A DNA stretch of 64,000 nt from Anaerolineales bacterium (GCA_020060465.1 JAGVAD010000048.1:45093-109092); one strand, 5' to 3'. Numbered from the stretch's first letter, positions 23,793 to 33,744 are shown. Translations and numbers: made by a program. The notes: generated from the letters alone by a model not told the origin.

Positions 23793-25512
23793 TCGTCGTA
23801 CGGGCTTAAGCCGGTACTACAGCAAGCGCAGTCTATCGGTTCAGCTTTTTCTGATAACCATCCTGCCGTTGACCGCCCTTCTGTTGGCGATCACCTTTGG
23901 CAGCCTGGCGCTGCATCAAAAAGCCATGCGAGATTTGGTGGGCGAACGCGACGCGCTGGCTGTGCGCACCGCCGCCGCAGCCATCGCCGAACAGGTGCGC
24001 CAGCGCGCCAATACAATGCGTATGCTTGCCCTGGAAGCGCAAGGGCTGGATAGGTCAACCCTGGCCAACTTGCTGGCCAGCCGTGATTTTTTGCAGACCG
24101 ATTTTGACGCAGGTTTAGCCTTCTACGACCGCAACGGCAAAATGGAAATCGCCAGCTATGACCCTGCCGTCTGGCAAGCACTGGCGCCGACGATCCAATC
24201 TACTGTGGGAGAAATGGTCACAAGAGAAGAAGTTCTGCGCATCCTTCCCAGCCGCGTGGAGCATCCTTCTAACGGTCAACGCCTGGTGATGATCCTACAT
24301 TTAACGCCTGACAGCCAACGCATTGCAATAGGCGCATTCTCCGCGGCAAGTCTGGCATCCAGCTTATTGAATGTCTACCCACCCAATGGACGCCAATCCT
24401 CGTTCGTCCTGGTAGATCAAGAGGGAAAAACGATCTACCGTCTGGGCTATCTATTCAGTGAAGAGGATTTTCAACATCATGCCGGCCTGGCCGAATCGCT
24501 GCGCGGTGAGAGCGGCGTGACTTTTCAAAGCGTAGGCAAAAGCGAACATGTCATCGCTTACAGTCCGGTAGAAACGCTTGGCTGGGGTTTAGTCAGCGAG
24601 GAAGCCTGGGAGATGCTGGACACCCCCTTATTGCGCGCAACCCAGGCAGCGCCGCTGGTGTTGGTTCCAGCGTTGTTGCTGGCGGTGATTGCCCTTTGGT
24701 TTGCCGCTCGCCAGATCATCCGCCCATTGCAAGAGCTGGAAACCAAAGCCGCCCAGCTTGCGGACGGCGATTTTCAATCTATTACAACGCCGGTCGGCGG
24801 CATCGCTGAAATCCAACGCTTACAAAGCGAGATGATTCAGATGGCACAGCAGGTGAAGGTCGCTCAGCAAAGTCTGCACCACTACATTGGCGCAATCACT
24901 TCCGCCCAGGAAGATGAGCGTCGCAGACTGGCGCGCGAGCTTCACGACGACACCATCCAGGCATTAATCGCGCTCAAGCAGCGCGTACAAATTGCGCGCC
25001 TGCGCGGCTCAATGCTGAATTCCGCCAATTCGCTGGACGAGATCGCCGACTTGACCGAACACACCATCGAAAATTTGCGTCGCCTGACCCGCGCCCTGCG
25101 CCCTATCTACCTGGAAGAATTAGGGCTTGTCGCCGCGCTGAAAATGCTGGCTCAAGAAACCAGCCAGGTCGCCGGCTTGCGGGTGAGTTTTAACTGCCAG
25201 GGAGACGAACGCCGTCTGGAAGCACAGACGGAGTTGGCTCTATATCGCATTGCCCAGGAGGCGCTCAACAATGTCGCCCGACATTCACACGCATCCAGCG
25301 CCTCCGTCAATTTGACCTTTGCGCCGCAATCCATCTGCCTGGAAATTCAGGACGACGGCGTTGGCTTCCGCCTGCCCCACCATCCTTCCGAATTTGCTGC
25401 GGTTGGACATTACGGTCTGTTGGGATTACAAGAGCGTGCTGAATTGATTGGCGCCAAACTGAAAATTGAAAGCGCTCCTGGTCAGGGCACACGGCTGGAA
25501 ATTACCCTGTAA
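23767..25512 (+). CDS. NarX-type sensor histidine kinase
   Basis: 581 aa. Membrane helix about 25-47, an extracytoplasmic cache-like sensor domain about 50-290, second helix about 292-315, HAMP (about 315-370, IIRPLQELETKAAQLADGDF), then HisKA_3 with RRRLARELHDDTIQAL (phospho-His in ELHDD), and HATPase with LALYRIAQEALNNVARHSHA, DDGVGF and GHYGLLGLQERAELI. It overlaps the response regulator by 26 bp, giving a canonical NarX/NarL-type pair. The ligand is unknown; neighbouring multicopper oxidase and YtkA genes suggest a metal or redox signal. Confidence 0.92.
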   Translation: MTLAPSLNDRRTGLSRYYSKRSLSVQLFLITILPLTALLLAITFGSLALHQKAMRDLVGERDALAVRTAAAAIAEQVRQRANTMRMLALEAQGLDRSTLANLLASRDFLQTDFDAGLAFYDRNGKMEIASYDPAVWQALAPTIQSTVGEMVTREEVLRILPSRVEHPSNGQRLVMILHLTPDSQRIAIGAFSAASLASSLLNVYPPNGRQSSFVLVDQEGKTIYRLGYLFSEEDFQHHAGLAESLRGESGVTFQSVGKSEHVIAYSPVETLGWGLVSEEAWEMLDTPLLRATQAAPLVLVPALLLAVIALWFAARQIIRPLQELETKAAQLADGDFQSITTPVGGIAEIQRLQSEMIQMAQQVKVAQQSLHHYIGAITSAQEDERRRLARELHDDTIQALIALKQRVQIARLRGSMLNSANSLDEIADLTEHTIENLRRLTRALRPIYLEELGLVAALKMLAQETSQVAGLRVSFNCQGDERRLEAQTELALYRIAQEALNNVARHSHASSASVNLTFAPQSICLEIQDDGVGFRLPHHPSEFAAVGHYGLLGLQERAELIGAKLKIESAPGQGTRLEITL

Positions 25513-25870
25513 CCCCTCGTGCTTCTTTCATTGCACGGTATAAAACACTGGCGCAGAGCATAGATTCACAGGCAAGTCCCTTCCCAGCCTTGCCAGGATT
25601 ATTGCTGGGAACGTTGATTAAAGTGTTTATTTCCTGACTCAAGATAATCTATCGAGGGCACACATTTATAAAGCGTTGGTCCGCCGTGTAATGCCCTTCG
25701 CATTCCAGACTCAATAAAAATTCAAACGATCAAGCAAAGGATTACAGTTATCTGGACCCGCGTCATATATATCTCCTGAGACAATTACCTTGTGAATTCA
25801 ATTGCACTTGCCCTGGCTCCATATCTGGCGAGCGCCACAGAAATTCTCAAAAAGCCGTCGAACAATTCAC
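25513..25870. other. Gene-free interval
   Basis: About 360 bp between the sensor kinase and the rplS promoter. I see no open frame with a ribosome-binding site, no tRNA-like cloverleaf and no strong terminator. Composition is AT-richer than the flanking genes. CTGGCGCAGAGCATAG near 25550 and the rest do not form long inverted repeats. Confidence 0.5.
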
Positions 25871-25897
25871 TAGACACGGTTTACTTTGTGGTATAAT
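25871..25897 (+). promoter_or_regulatory. Promoter of rplS
   Basis: TAGACA (25871-25876), 15 nt, TATAAT (25892-25897), with GGTATAAT context. Predicted start about 25904, giving a leader of about 85 nt. Confidence 0.6.
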
Positions 25898-25903
25898 CCA
25901 AAA

Positions 25904-25988
25904 CCGCGCCGCCCAAGGCGGCTTTGTTTTGCCGAGCATGTTGCGCCCGGCGGCAATGATCTGAATACGATAAAGTAAGGGATTAGAT
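25904..25988 (+). promoter_or_regulatory. Candidate L19 (rplS) leader attenuator
   Basis: Four segments can pair in competing ways: A GCCGCC (25908-25913), B GGCGGC (25917-25922), C TTGCCG (25929-25934), D GGCGGCAA (25949-25956). A:B makes a GC stem with a CAA loop followed by TTTGTTTT, a terminator-like shape. B:C (CGGC/GCCG), C:D (TTGCCG/CGGCAA) and A:D (GCCGCC/GGCGGC) are alternatives. A short frame MLRPAAMI (25938-25964) spans segment D without a clear ribosome-binding site. Ribosomal-protein leaders including L19 leaders are known elsewhere to be autoregulated. This one is inferred from complementarity only. Confidence 0.5.
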
Positions 25989-26342
25989 ATGAGCAATCAA
26001 GAGTTGTTAAAGTCTGTAGAGGCGCCCGATAATCCGAATATCCCGGAGCTTAGCCCAGGCGACACAGTTAAAGTCTTCCTGCGCATTAAAGAAGGCAACA
26101 ACGAACGTATACAGGAATTTCGCGGTACGATCATCCGCATGCGCAGCGGCGGGAACAACGGCAATTTTACCGTTCGTCGTGTTGCCAGCAACGGCATTGG
26201 CGTGGAGCGCACTTTCCTGCTGCGTTCACCCCGTATTGAAAAGGTGCAGGTAGAACGCCATTCAAAAGTTCGCCGAGCGCAATTGTATTATCTGCGTGAT
26301 CGCACCGGTAAAAGCGCGCGTTTGAAGCAAAAATTCTCCTAA
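25989..26342 (+). CDS. rplS: 50S ribosomal protein L19
   Basis: 117 aa, normal L19 length. Diagnostic blocks: IPELSPGDTVKVFLRIKEG, RIQEFRGTIIRMR, FTVRRVASNGIGVERTFLLRSPRIEKVQVERHSKVRRAQLYYLRDRTGK. L19 sits at the 30S-50S interface. It is separated from its usual partners rpsP, rimM and trmD, which are not in the window. It has its own promoter, a structured leader and a strong terminator, so it is monocistronic. Confidence 0.97.
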   Translation: MSNQELLKSVEAPDNPNIPELSPGDTVKVFLRIKEGNNERIQEFRGTIIRMRSGGNNGNFTVRRVASNGIGVERTFLLRSPRIEKVQVERHSKVRRAQLYYLRDRTGKSARLKQKFS

Positions 26343-26362
26343 GTTCTGTACGACAATTGGGT

Positions 26363-26398
26363 GTCCTGGGTGAAAACTTCCCCCCAGGACGCTTTTTT
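26363..26398 (+). terminator. Intrinsic terminator of rplS
   Basis: GTCCTGGG, 12-nt loop, CCCAGGAC, then GCTTTTTT. The 8-bp GC-rich stem plus T6 lies 21 bp after the rplS stop. Confidence 0.85.
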
Positions 26399-26420
26399 GT
26401 TCTGGCTTCCTCCAATTGCC

Positions 26421-27191
26421 ATGTCCACGCCCGTCATTGGACTCACCACTTTTCGACAGGTTGATCCTTATGGCCATGCACAGCTTGCTATCAAAGAAGC
26501 TTATGTGCGCGCTTTGAGCGCGGCGGGCGCTGCACCGCTGTTAATCCCTCTGGGGGTGCCCGAAGCCGCCCTTGATCGCATCCTCGCTGGACTGGACGGC
26601 GTTTTGTTCACGGGCGGCGGAGATGTGCACCCAGAATGCTATGGCAGCCAACTTCACCCATTGGTGGACGAGGTGGATTTGGATCGCGATCGGGTAGAAA
26701 TCCACCTCGTCAAGCAGGTCTCCGAGAGTGGAATGCCCTTTCTAGGTATCTGCCGCGGCCTGCAGGTGATTAATATTGCTCTTGGCGGAACGTTGTACGA
26801 AGACATCCTCGATCAACGCCCCGGTTCATTACGTCATCAATATTACCCAGATTGGCCGAGGGATTACCTGGCGCACGATGTGCTCATCGAAACTGACAGC
26901 CGTTTGCACATGATCGTAGGTCATGAAAAATTGCCGGTCAACAGCCTACACCATCAAGGCGTTCGCCAGCTTGCCCCTTTAGCCAGACCGACCGCTTTTG
27001 CGCCAGATGGCATCATCGAGGCAATAGAGCTCCCAACTCACCCTTATGGAATGGCCGTACAATGGCATCCAGAATGGCTGCCCACCCATTCTTCCATGCA
27101 AGCCATATTTAAAGACTTTGTCGCTGCCGCTACGGAGTGGTCTAAGCGACAGCGAGGCGACATTCAGCGAAATGCGCCCGCCCATGTCTGA
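26421..27191 (+). CDS. Class I glutamine amidotransferase-like hydrolase (peptidase C26, PuuD-like)
   Basis: 256 aa from ATG 26421; no clear ribosome-binding site. The family pattern is complete: VLFTGGGDVHPECYG, nucleophile Cys in FLGICRGLQVINIALGG, and the catalytic His-Glu in VQWHPEW. PuuD-type enzymes hydrolyse gamma-glutamyl-gamma-aminobutyrate or related gamma-glutamyl amides. The absence of other puu genes means the substrate is open. Its last codons overlap murI by 8 bp, implying translational coupling. Confidence 0.88.
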   Translation: MSTPVIGLTTFRQVDPYGHAQLAIKEAYVRALSAAGAAPLLIPLGVPEAALDRILAGLDGVLFTGGGDVHPECYGSQLHPLVDEVDLDRDRVEIHLVKQVSESGMPFLGICRGLQVINIALGGTLYEDILDQRPGSLRHQYYPDWPRDYLAHDVLIETDSRLHMIVGHEKLPVNSLHHQGVRQLAPLARPTAFAPDGIIEAIELPTHPYGMAVQWHPEWLPTHSSMQAIFKDFVAAATEWSKRQRGDIQRNAPAHV

Positions 27192-28026
27192 TAATTCAAC
27201 AGCGAAGATTGGCGTGTTCGATTCAGGCGTTGGTGGGCTGAGCGTCTTGCGCGCCATCTGGCAAACCATCCCCGAACTACCGGTCATCTACCTGGCCGAT
27301 CAAGCGCATGTCCCTTATGGTCCACGCCCCTTAGAAGAGGTGCGTTCATTTGCAGAGGCGATTAGCCGTTATCTGATCTCGCAAGGTTGCAGAATTATCG
27401 TGGTTGCATGCAACGCAGCTTCCGCAGCCGCCCTGCATCACTTGCGAGCGCGATTCCCTGCTATCCCCATTGTGGGCATGGAGCCGGCTGTCAAACCGGC
27501 AGCCGAACACACACAGAGCGGTGTCGTCGGCGTCCTGGCAACGCCAGCCACCTTCCAGGGAGCGCTATACGCCTCGGTAGTGGAGCGTTTCGCCAGCAAT
27601 GTGCGTCTGATCCCTCATACCTGTCCAGGTTTGGTGCAACAAATCGAAGCCGGTGAGTTGGATGCTCCAGAAACCTATCGGATTTTATCCGAGGCGCTGG
27701 AGCCAATGTTGCTGGCAAGAATAGATACGATTGTTTTGGGCTGCACGCACTACCCCTTTGTGATCCCCGCCATTCAGCAGATCGCCGGCCCGAGCGTTCG
27801 AGTGATTGACCCTGCCCCGGCTGTCGCCAAACAAACGCGACGTCAGCTCATTGCGTACGGCTTATTCGATGAAGATAATCCTCCTCCTTTATCCTCCAAT
27901 CCTGATCGCCACACACGATTTATCACTACTGGTAATGTGGAGAAATTCAAGGCTGCGCTGAAGCAGTTATTAAATATTGACGCCGCTCCAACTCAACTAC
28001 GCTGGAGTCAAAACTTGCTGGAGTAG
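27184..28026 (+). CDS. murI: Glutamate racemase
   Basis: 280 aa. Interconverts L- and D-glutamate to supply D-Glu for peptidoglycan. IGVFDSGVGGLSVLR, YLADQAHVPYG, the first catalytic Cys in VVACNAASAAAL and the second in LGCTHYPFV are all intact. Length is typical. It starts within the stop of the upstream amidotransferase-like gene. An in-frame ATG at 27172 is an alternative start. Converges with the CYTH gene, 29 bp away. Confidence 0.95.
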   Translation: MSDNSTAKIGVFDSGVGGLSVLRAIWQTIPELPVIYLADQAHVPYGPRPLEEVRSFAEAISRYLISQGCRIIVVACNAASAAALHHLRARFPAIPIVGMEPAVKPAAEHTQSGVVGVLATPATFQGALYASVVERFASNVRLIPHTCPGLVQQIEAGELDAPETYRILSEALEPMLLARIDTIVLGCTHYPFVIPAIQQIAGPSVRVIDPAPAVAKQTRRQLIAYGLFDEDNPPPLSSNPDRHTRFITTGNVEKFKAALKQLLNIDAAPTQLRWSQNLLE

Positions 28027-28055
28027 TTTCTGCATCAGATATCGTCAACAGGTCG

Positions 28056-28682
28056 TCACCCGACCAGCGATTGATCCGCCGGGCGCACACCCAGCATCTC
28101 CGCGCTGACTTCGATGTCCACAAAATTCTGAAAGATTAGATCACGAAATGGCAGTCCCATCCGGCCTCGCAGCGCCTCAAATAACACAGCATAACTACTG
28201 GGTACACTGGCTTCCCAATCCAAACCCAACTTAGCGCTCACCGCCTGGATGGTCTCCAAATCCGGGCCTTCAACTTCGACAAAGCAACCATACGGCATCT
28301 CATCCAGTGAGACCTCCACACCCATAACCTCGTACGTAGTGCGATATTTCTCGTAAATCATACTCACCCGATAACCAAGCGCATGTAAAAACTCGCGCGC
28401 GGCGTCGAAATCGCTCACCTCAAATTCAATCTCCTGGCGGATGCGGACGCCTTGATGGCCCAAGACAGGTCCTTTATAGGTCAAACGCGCACGTGTGTCC
28501 TGTCGTAAGCGCAATACCCGAAAACCTCGCTCTAACTCGCGCTCTGGCGTATCGAAACGCAAATTGATCTCCAGTGTGCGAGCCTGAGTTTGAACTGCGC
28601 CCAATTTACGCAACTGCTCCTCTATTGCGCCCAGATCGGCTACATAAAACTTGACTTCGATTTCCTGGTTTTTCCGAATCAT
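28056..28682 (-). CDS. CYTH-domain protein (class IV adenylate cyclase-like)
   Basis: 208 aa. N-terminal EIEVKFYV is the ExExK signature of the CYTH superfamily (CyaB adenylate cyclase, thiamine triphosphatase). Further charged strands typical of the tunnel follow: FRVLRLRQD, RLTYKGPV, RIRQEIEFEV, YEKYRTTYEV, VEVSLDEMPYGCFVEVEG. It hydrolyses or cyclises a nucleoside or organic triphosphate; the exact substrate cannot be told. GAGGAG precedes ATG 28682. It is the last gene of the acyl-CoA operon, 14 bp after the biotin carrier gene. Confidence 0.85.
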   Translation of the reverse strand: MIRKNQEIEVKFYVADLGAIEEQLRKLGAVQTQARTLEINLRFDTPERELERGFRVLRLRQDTRARLTYKGPVLGHQGVRIRQEIEFEVSDFDAAREFLHALGYRVSMIYEKYRTTYEVMGVEVSLDEMPYGCFVEVEGPDLETIQAVSAKLGLDWEASVPSSYAVLFEALRGRMGLPFRDLIFQNFVDIEVSAEMLGVRPADQSLVG

Positions 28683-28696
28683 GGCTCCTCGAATTC

Positions 28697-29194
28697 TCAG
28701 CTCACCGTTAAGAGCGTCTCTTGCTGTTCGACGCGATCACCAGATGCCACCCGCACACGACTTACCGTCCCCGAACGCGGCGACTTGAGCTCATTTTGCA
28801 TCTTCATCGACTCTAACACCACCAGAACTTCGCCCTTCTCGACCTGTTGTCCTTCAACCACCGCTACAGTTACCACCAGACCTGGCATCGGCGCCTTGAG
28901 TTGATATTCGCCCCGCCCCTGCACCTGACTTCCAGCAGCGACTCGCAGGCTGCGTTCACGCTCATCCTCCACCAGCGCTGGATAAAAGCGTCCATTCAGC
29001 AGGACTTGCCAGGTTTTTTCCACCGGATAAACATACGCCTCAATAGATTTTCCTTCCAACAACAGAGAGTATACCGGTTGTTCGCTGATATCTTGAAAAT
29101 CCACATGATAAAGTTTGCCATTAACGATAATCTGGTCATCACTCAGGATTTCGACCAGGAACTCTCGCTCGCCAATTGTGGTGATATATTTCAT
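28697..29194 (-). CDS. Biotin carboxyl carrier protein of acyl-CoA carboxylase
   Basis: 165 aa from ATG 29194 (GGAGGAG just upstream). The C-terminal biotinyl domain (about 95-165) has APMPGLVVTVAVVEGQQVEKG and the biotinylation site VVLESMKMQNEL (Lys in MKM). The N-terminal ~90 residues form a small beta-rich domain seen in stand-alone carrier subunits of acyl-CoA carboxylases. It lies 11 bp after the biotin carboxylase gene. It shuttles carboxyl groups between the carboxylase and the carboxyltransferase. Confidence 0.92.
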   Translation of the reverse strand: MKYITTIGEREFLVEILSDDQIIVNGKLYHVDFQDISEQPVYSLLLEGKSIEAYVYPVEKTWQVLLNGRFYPALVEDERERSLRVAAGSQVQGRGEYQLKAPMPGLVVTVAVVEGQQVEKGEVLVVLESMKMQNELKSPRSGTVSRVRVASGDRVEQQETLLTVS

Positions 29195-29205
29195 CTCCTC
29201 CTCCC

Positions 29206-30720
29206 TTATCTTTGCAATCGCTCCCAGCGTCCCAGCCATTTCCAGTTGGAAGTATCCCGCGCCCCGCGCTGGATGATATTTGCGGCTCGCTGCGTTTGGC
29301 GATGCGCGACCAGGGTTGCCAGAATAGCAGCAATCTCCGCGTGATCATCTTTATTGATATCCGCAGCCTCCATCGAGAACCGCTGCTCGATAAAGCGAGT
29401 ATCGAATTGCCCACCCATAAAGCGGTGTGAGTCCATCAAATTTTGATGAAAGGGAATATTCGTGCGAACGCCGACCAGGATAAACTCTTCCAGGGCGCGG
29501 CGCATGCGCAAAATAGCCTCCGCTCGCGTCTCCCCCCAGGTGATCAGCTTAGAAATAAGCGAATCATAATACGGAGAAATTTCAAAACCCGGATAAATGC
29601 CGCTATCCACACGCACGCCGGGACCGGTTGGGGTTGAAATATGAGTGATGCGCCCGATGGAGGGCAAAAAATTATTATAAGGATCTTCGGCATTGATCCG
29701 GCACTCGATCGCCCAGCCATTCAGTCGCACATCATCTTGTGTGTAACGCAAAGGTCGGCCGCGTGCAATGCGTATTTGTTCCTTTACAATATCAATGCCG
29801 GTAACCACCTCGGTCACGGGGTGTTCCACCTGTAACCGGGTATTCATCTCCAAAAAATAATAATTTTTGTCTTTATCCACCAGAAATTCAATAGTGCCGG
29901 CGTTGACATAACCAACGGATTGGGCAGCGCGGACGGCGACCGCTCCCATGCGCTGGCGCAGTTCGTCGTCGCCATCCACGAAGGGGGACGGCGCCTCTTC
30001 GAGCAGCTTTTGATGCCGCCGTTGCAGCGAACACTCACGTTCCCCCAAGTAGATTGTATTCCCAAAGGTATCCGCCAGAATTTGAATCTCGATGTGACGC
30101 GCGCCTTCTACCAGCTTCTCCAGGTAAACATTCCCATCGCCAAAGGCAGCCTCCGCCTCGCGACGGGCGGATTGCACCAATTCTGGCATCTCTTCCAGAC
30201 TGCGCACTTCGCGCATTCCCTTGCCGCCGCCACCGGCTGTGGCTTTAATCAGCAATGGAAAGCCAATTTGCGGCGCCAGCGCCAATAATTCGTCGTCGCT
30301 CAGCGCGCCTTCGCCTTCGGTGCCGGGCACTACCGGCACACCCGCCGCGGAGACGGTGGCGCGAGCAACCGCTTTATCCCCCATCGCAGTGATCGAAGAA
30401 GGTTTGGGACCAATAAATGCCAATCCTTCATCTACACACATTTGGGCGAAATCCGCTCGTTCAGCCAGAAAGCCGTAGCCCGGATGGATCGCGCCCGCGC
30501 CGGACTGTTTGGCAATATCCAGGATTCGGTCGGCGCGCAAATAGGAATCGCGCGAAGGCGCCGGCCCCAGCCGGTAAGCTTCATCAGCATAACGCACGTG
30601 CAACGCCTGACGGTCTGCATCGGAATATACCGCCACTGTTTGCAGCCCCAGTTCCCGGCAGGCGCGGATCACGCGCACTGCAATTTCTCCACGATTGGCG
30701 ATTAACACCTTGTTGAACAT
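29206..30720 (-). CDS. accC: Biotin carboxylase subunit of acyl-CoA carboxylase
   Basis: 504 aa. Begins [20 protein letters not shown] and carries [12 protein letters not shown], the glycine-rich ATP loop [60 protein letters not shown] and [10 protein letters not shown]. Complete ATP-grasp biotin carboxylase. It carboxylates biotin with bicarbonate and ATP. Its C-terminus is about 50 residues longer than a minimal AccC. It lies between the carboxyltransferase and biotin carrier genes. AGGAG lies about 11 nt upstream of the ATG. Confidence 0.93.
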   Translation of the reverse strand: MFNKVLIANRGEIAVRVIRACRELGLQTVAVYSDADRQALHVRYADEAYRLGPAPSRDSYLRADRILDIAKQSGAGAIHPGYGFLAERADFAQMCVDEGLAFIGPKPSSITAMGDKAVARATVSAAGVPVVPGTEGEGALSDDELLALAPQIGFPLLIKATAGGGGKGMREVRSLEEMPELVQSARREAEAAFGDGNVYLEKLVEGARHIEIQILADTFGNTIYLGERECSLQRRHQKLLEEAPSPFVDGDDELRQRMGAVAVRAAQSVGYVNAGTIEFLVDKDKNYYFLEMNTRLQVEHPVTEVVTGIDIVKEQIRIARGRPLRYTQDDVRLNGWAIECRINAEDPYNNFLPSIGRITHISTPTGPGVRVDSGIYPGFEISPYYDSLISKLITWGETRAEAILRMRRALEEFILVGVRTNIPFHQNLMDSHRFMGGQFDTRFIEQRFSMEAADINKDDHAEIAAILATLVAHRQTQRAANIIQRGARDTSNWKWLGRWERLQR

Positions 30721-30744
30721 AACGCCATACTCTCCTGCCCCCGC

Positions 30745-32295
30745 CTAGAGGGGAATGCAGCCATGCTTCTTCGGCGGGTTGCTATCCCGCTTATTGGCAA
30801 GCATCTCTAAAGCGTTGATCAAGCGTGGACGTGTTTCGCGTGGTTCAATCACATCATCAATATAGCCTCGCGAGGCGGCAATATACGGATTAGCAAACTT
30901 GGCGCGATAATCCGCTACTAACTCTGCTTTGCGTTGCACCGGGTCTTCAGCCTGAGTCAGTTCTTTGCGGAAGATGATATTCACCGCTCCATCGGGTCCC
31001 ATTACTGCAATCTCTGCGGTAGGCCAGGCTAAATTCAAATCGCCGCGAATGTGCTTGCTGCTCATCACGTCGTACGCCCCGCCATAGGCTTTACGCGTGA
31101 TGACCGTGAGCTTAGGAACCGTAGCCTCGCAATAGGCGAAGAGCAATTTCGCGCCCGAACGGATGATCCCGCCATGTTCTTGGACTGTGCCGGGGAGAAA
31201 CCCCGGAACATCCTCGAAAGTCACTAATGGGATATTGAAAGCATCACAGAAACGAATGAAGCGGGCTGCCTTCTCAGAAGAATTAATATCCAACACTCCC
31301 GCCAAAACCGCAGGTTGGTTGGCGACAATTCCTACCGCGTGCCCCCCCAGGCGCGCAAAACCTACTACGATGTTCATGGCATACCGTTCATGGATTTCGT
31401 AAAAATCCCCGTTATCTACAATCAAACGGATGACATCCTTCATATCATAAGGCTTCGAAGGGTCATCAGGCACAAGGTCATCCAGCCTCGCATCCGACCG
31501 CAGAGGGTCATCGCCGGTATCCAAGTAGGGTGGGTCTTCCATATTATTCTGCGGCAGGAAAGTCATCAGCCGGCGAATCTGTTTGAGCGTCTCTACCTCG
31601 CTCTCAGAAATCACATGGCAGACGCCAGATACCTCTGCATGAACGGCTGCGCCGCCCAACTGTTCAAAGCTGACTTCTTCGTGCGTCACCGCACGCACCA
31701 CATCCGGACCGGTTACAAACATATAGGAGGAGTTATTCACCATGAAGATAAAATCGGTCAACGCCGGGGAATATACTGCACCGCCAGCGCAGGGCCCCAT
31801 GATAGCGCTGATCTGCGGGATGACCCCGGAAGCCAGCGTATTGCGCAAGAAAATATCCGCGTAACCGCCCAGTGATACCACACCTTCTTGGATACGCGCC
31901 CCGCCTGAGTCGTTCAAGCCAATGATGGGCGCGCCATTTTTCAATGCCATATCCATCACCTTACAGATCTTCTCGGCATGCGCCTCACCCAAGCTGCCAC
32001 CAAAAACTGTAAAATCCTGCGAAAACACATACACCAGGCGGCTATTGATCGTCCCCCAGCCAGTAACCACGCTATCGCCCAGATATTTTTGCTGATCCAG
32101 GCCAAAATCGTGGGTGCGATGAACCACAAAAGGGTCTAGTTCGCGAAAAGATCCGCGGTCTAACAAGACGTCCAGGCGTTCTCTGGCCGTCATTCGGCCG
32201 CGTTGATGTTGAGCTTCGATGCGCTCGGCCCCGCCTCCTAACTGCGCCTGAGCGCGCAGTTCACGCAGATGTTGTATCTTGGATATATTGCTCAT
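30745..32295 (-). CDS. Acyl-CoA carboxylase carboxyltransferase (PccB type)
   Basis: 516 aa from ATG 32295 (GAGGAG upstream). Signature blocks: [85 protein letters not shown] and [17 protein letters not shown]. The Asp in GGAYDVM is the residue that, in the Streptomyces PccB/AccB comparison, favours propionyl-CoA. So propionyl-CoA carboxylase is more likely than acetyl-CoA carboxylase, though both are possible. Works with the two downstream subunits; its start overlaps the preceding membrane protein gene by 35 bp. Confidence 0.92.
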   Translation of the reverse strand: MSNISKIQHLRELRAQAQLGGGAERIEAQHQRGRMTARERLDVLLDRGSFRELDPFVVHRTHDFGLDQQKYLGDSVVTGWGTINSRLVYVFSQDFTVFGGSLGEAHAEKICKVMDMALKNGAPIIGLNDSGGARIQEGVVSLGGYADIFLRNTLASGVIPQISAIMGPCAGGAVYSPALTDFIFMVNNSSYMFVTGPDVVRAVTHEEVSFEQLGGAAVHAEVSGVCHVISESEVETLKQIRRLMTFLPQNNMEDPPYLDTGDDPLRSDARLDDLVPDDPSKPYDMKDVIRLIVDNGDFYEIHERYAMNIVVGFARLGGHAVGIVANQPAVLAGVLDINSSEKAARFIRFCDAFNIPLVTFEDVPGFLPGTVQEHGGIIRSGAKLLFAYCEATVPKLTVITRKAYGGAYDVMSSKHIRGDLNLAWPTAEIAVMGPDGAVNIIFRKELTQAEDPVQRKAELVADYRAKFANPYIAASRGYIDDVIEPRETRPRLINALEMLANKRDSNPPKKHGCIPL

Positions 32296-32707
32296 GCTTC
32301 TCCTCAAAGAATTTAGTCGCCTGTGGCCGACTGAGTATAAATACAGTCCATGCAAGCCAAATAAGGTTAAGAGCGGCGACAAAAAGCCAGTTCTCGTTTC
32401 GCTCCGCATAACTTGGCAAAAATAATCTTTCCCCCCAATAAGCCGCTGAAAACACAATCAAAACAATCGGCGTCGCTCGACGAAGGAAAGACCATCCTCG
32501 CCACAAGCCCCATCCCGTGAGCAACGCTGTGAGAAACCAAAATAATCCTGTCAGCGCCAGATACGCCGGGGAAAATGGTAATAAAGTTTCCAGATATTTC
32601 CAGGTCAGTAAAGTTTGAACGAAGCGGGTCAGATACACCGCTGCTAAGAGAAACACCAGGCAGGACAAAACGGTTACGCCAAATGGACGACGAAAGTTTT
32701 TTGCCAT
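32261..32707 (-). CDS. Small integral membrane protein
   Basis: 148 aa from ATG 32707; a TTG at 32716 is possible. Four hydrophobic segments: [57 protein letters not shown] and [19 protein letters not shown]. Soluble Lys/Glu-rich tail. Overlaps the carboxyltransferase start by 35 bp and lies 5 bp after the MDR gene, so it is in the operon. No family motif recognised. Confidence 0.7.
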   Translation of the reverse strand: MAKNFRRPFGVTVLSCLVFLLAAVYLTRFVQTLLTWKYLETLLPFSPAYLALTGLFWFLTALLTGWGLWRGWSFLRRATPIVLIVFSAAYWGERLFLPSYAERNENWLFVAALNLIWLAWTVFILSRPQATKFFEEKHEQYIQDTTSA

Positions 32708-32712
32708 GGCCG

Positions 32713-33744
32713 TCAAGGGACCGACAAAGTAATTTTTCCCATTTGCAAACCGCTCTCCAGATATTCTTGCGCAGCTCGCGCCTCGGATAGCGGAAAATCG
32801 CGATCCAGGACAGGGCGCAATTTCCCGGCGAAAATCAGGCTCATCACCTGAACAAAATCCGCCTTCGTGCCCATGGTCGAACCAATTAAGCTGAGGTGTT
32901 TCGCAAACATGTAGCGGTTGTCAAATTCGAATTTTGCCCCGCCAGAATTTCCCACCGTCAGGATTCGTCCGCCTTTTGCCGCGCAGCGAAAACTTTGCAA
33001 AAACGTGACGCCCACATTATCCACAACGACATCCACGCCGCGTTTATCCGTCAGGTTATATACAACCTTCGACCAGTTCTCCTCTTGAGAGCGGTCAATG
33101 AGATGATCCGCGCCCAATGCCTTTGACAGAGCCAGTTTCTCCGAATTCGAGCCGACGACATAAACTTCCGCCCCAGCCAGTTTGGCGATTTGGATCGAAG
33201 CGGTGTTGACGCCGCCAGACGCTCCCACGACCAGGACAGTCTCGCCAGGGCGCAGGTTGCCACGCACAATCAGAGAATGCCAGGCGGTATGAAAGACAAG
33301 GGCTGCGGCAGCCGCAGGGCGATAGTCAAACCCATCCGGGATGGGGAAAAGGTTCTCCGCCGGCACGACGACATACTCGGCATAGGTGCCGCGAACAGTT
33401 TCGCCCAACAATTGCCAGGAGCGACAACGGTTATCCCAACCCGCGCGGCAAAGGTCGCAGACCCCACATGCAAGGTTCGAGTTGATCACGACTCGATCGC
33501 CCACTCTCCATTGCGTCACCCCTTCACCCACTTCGGCGACATCCCCCGCTCCATCCGCCCCCGGAATATGTGGATATTCCAGGCGGATGCCCGGCCAGCC
33601 TGCACGCACCCATAAATCCAGACGGTTGAGCGCCGCAGCCCTCAACCGCACCAAGACCTGCCCTCTCCCAGGTTGCGGCGTCGGAAAATCTGTATATTCA
33701 AGGCTCTCAAGACCGCCATGTTGATATAACAAAACTGCTTTCAT
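32713..33744 (-). CDS. Zinc-type MDR oxidoreductase (quinone reductase/alcohol dehydrogenase-like)
   Basis: 343 aa. N-terminal GroES-like domain with AALNRLDLWVRAGW and IPGADGAGDVAEVG; structural-zinc-like cysteines CGVCDLCRAGWDNRC (about 94-108); Rossmann fold with VLVVGASGGVNTASIQIAKLAGAEV. Medium-chain dehydrogenase/reductase, NAD(P)H dependent. Missing or altered catalytic-zinc ligands leave its exact reaction open. GGAGGG precedes the ATG. In an acyl-CoA operon it may act on enoyl or aldehyde intermediates. Confidence 0.85.
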   Translation of the reverse strand: MKAVLLYQHGGLESLEYTDFPTPQPGRGQVLVRLRAAALNRLDLWVRAGWPGIRLEYPHIPGADGAGDVAEVGEGVTQWRVGDRVVINSNLACGVCDLCRAGWDNRCRSWQLLGETVRGTYAEYVVVPAENLFPIPDGFDYRPAAAAALVFHTAWHSLIVRGNLRPGETVLVVGASGGVNTASIQIAKLAGAEVYVVGSNSEKLALSKALGADHLIDRSQEENWSKVVYNLTDKRGVDVVVDNVGVTFLQSFRCAAKGGRILTVGNSGGAKFEFDNRYMFAKHLSLIGSTMGTKADFVQVMSLIFAGKLRPVLDRDFPLSEARAAQEYLESGLQMGKITLSVP

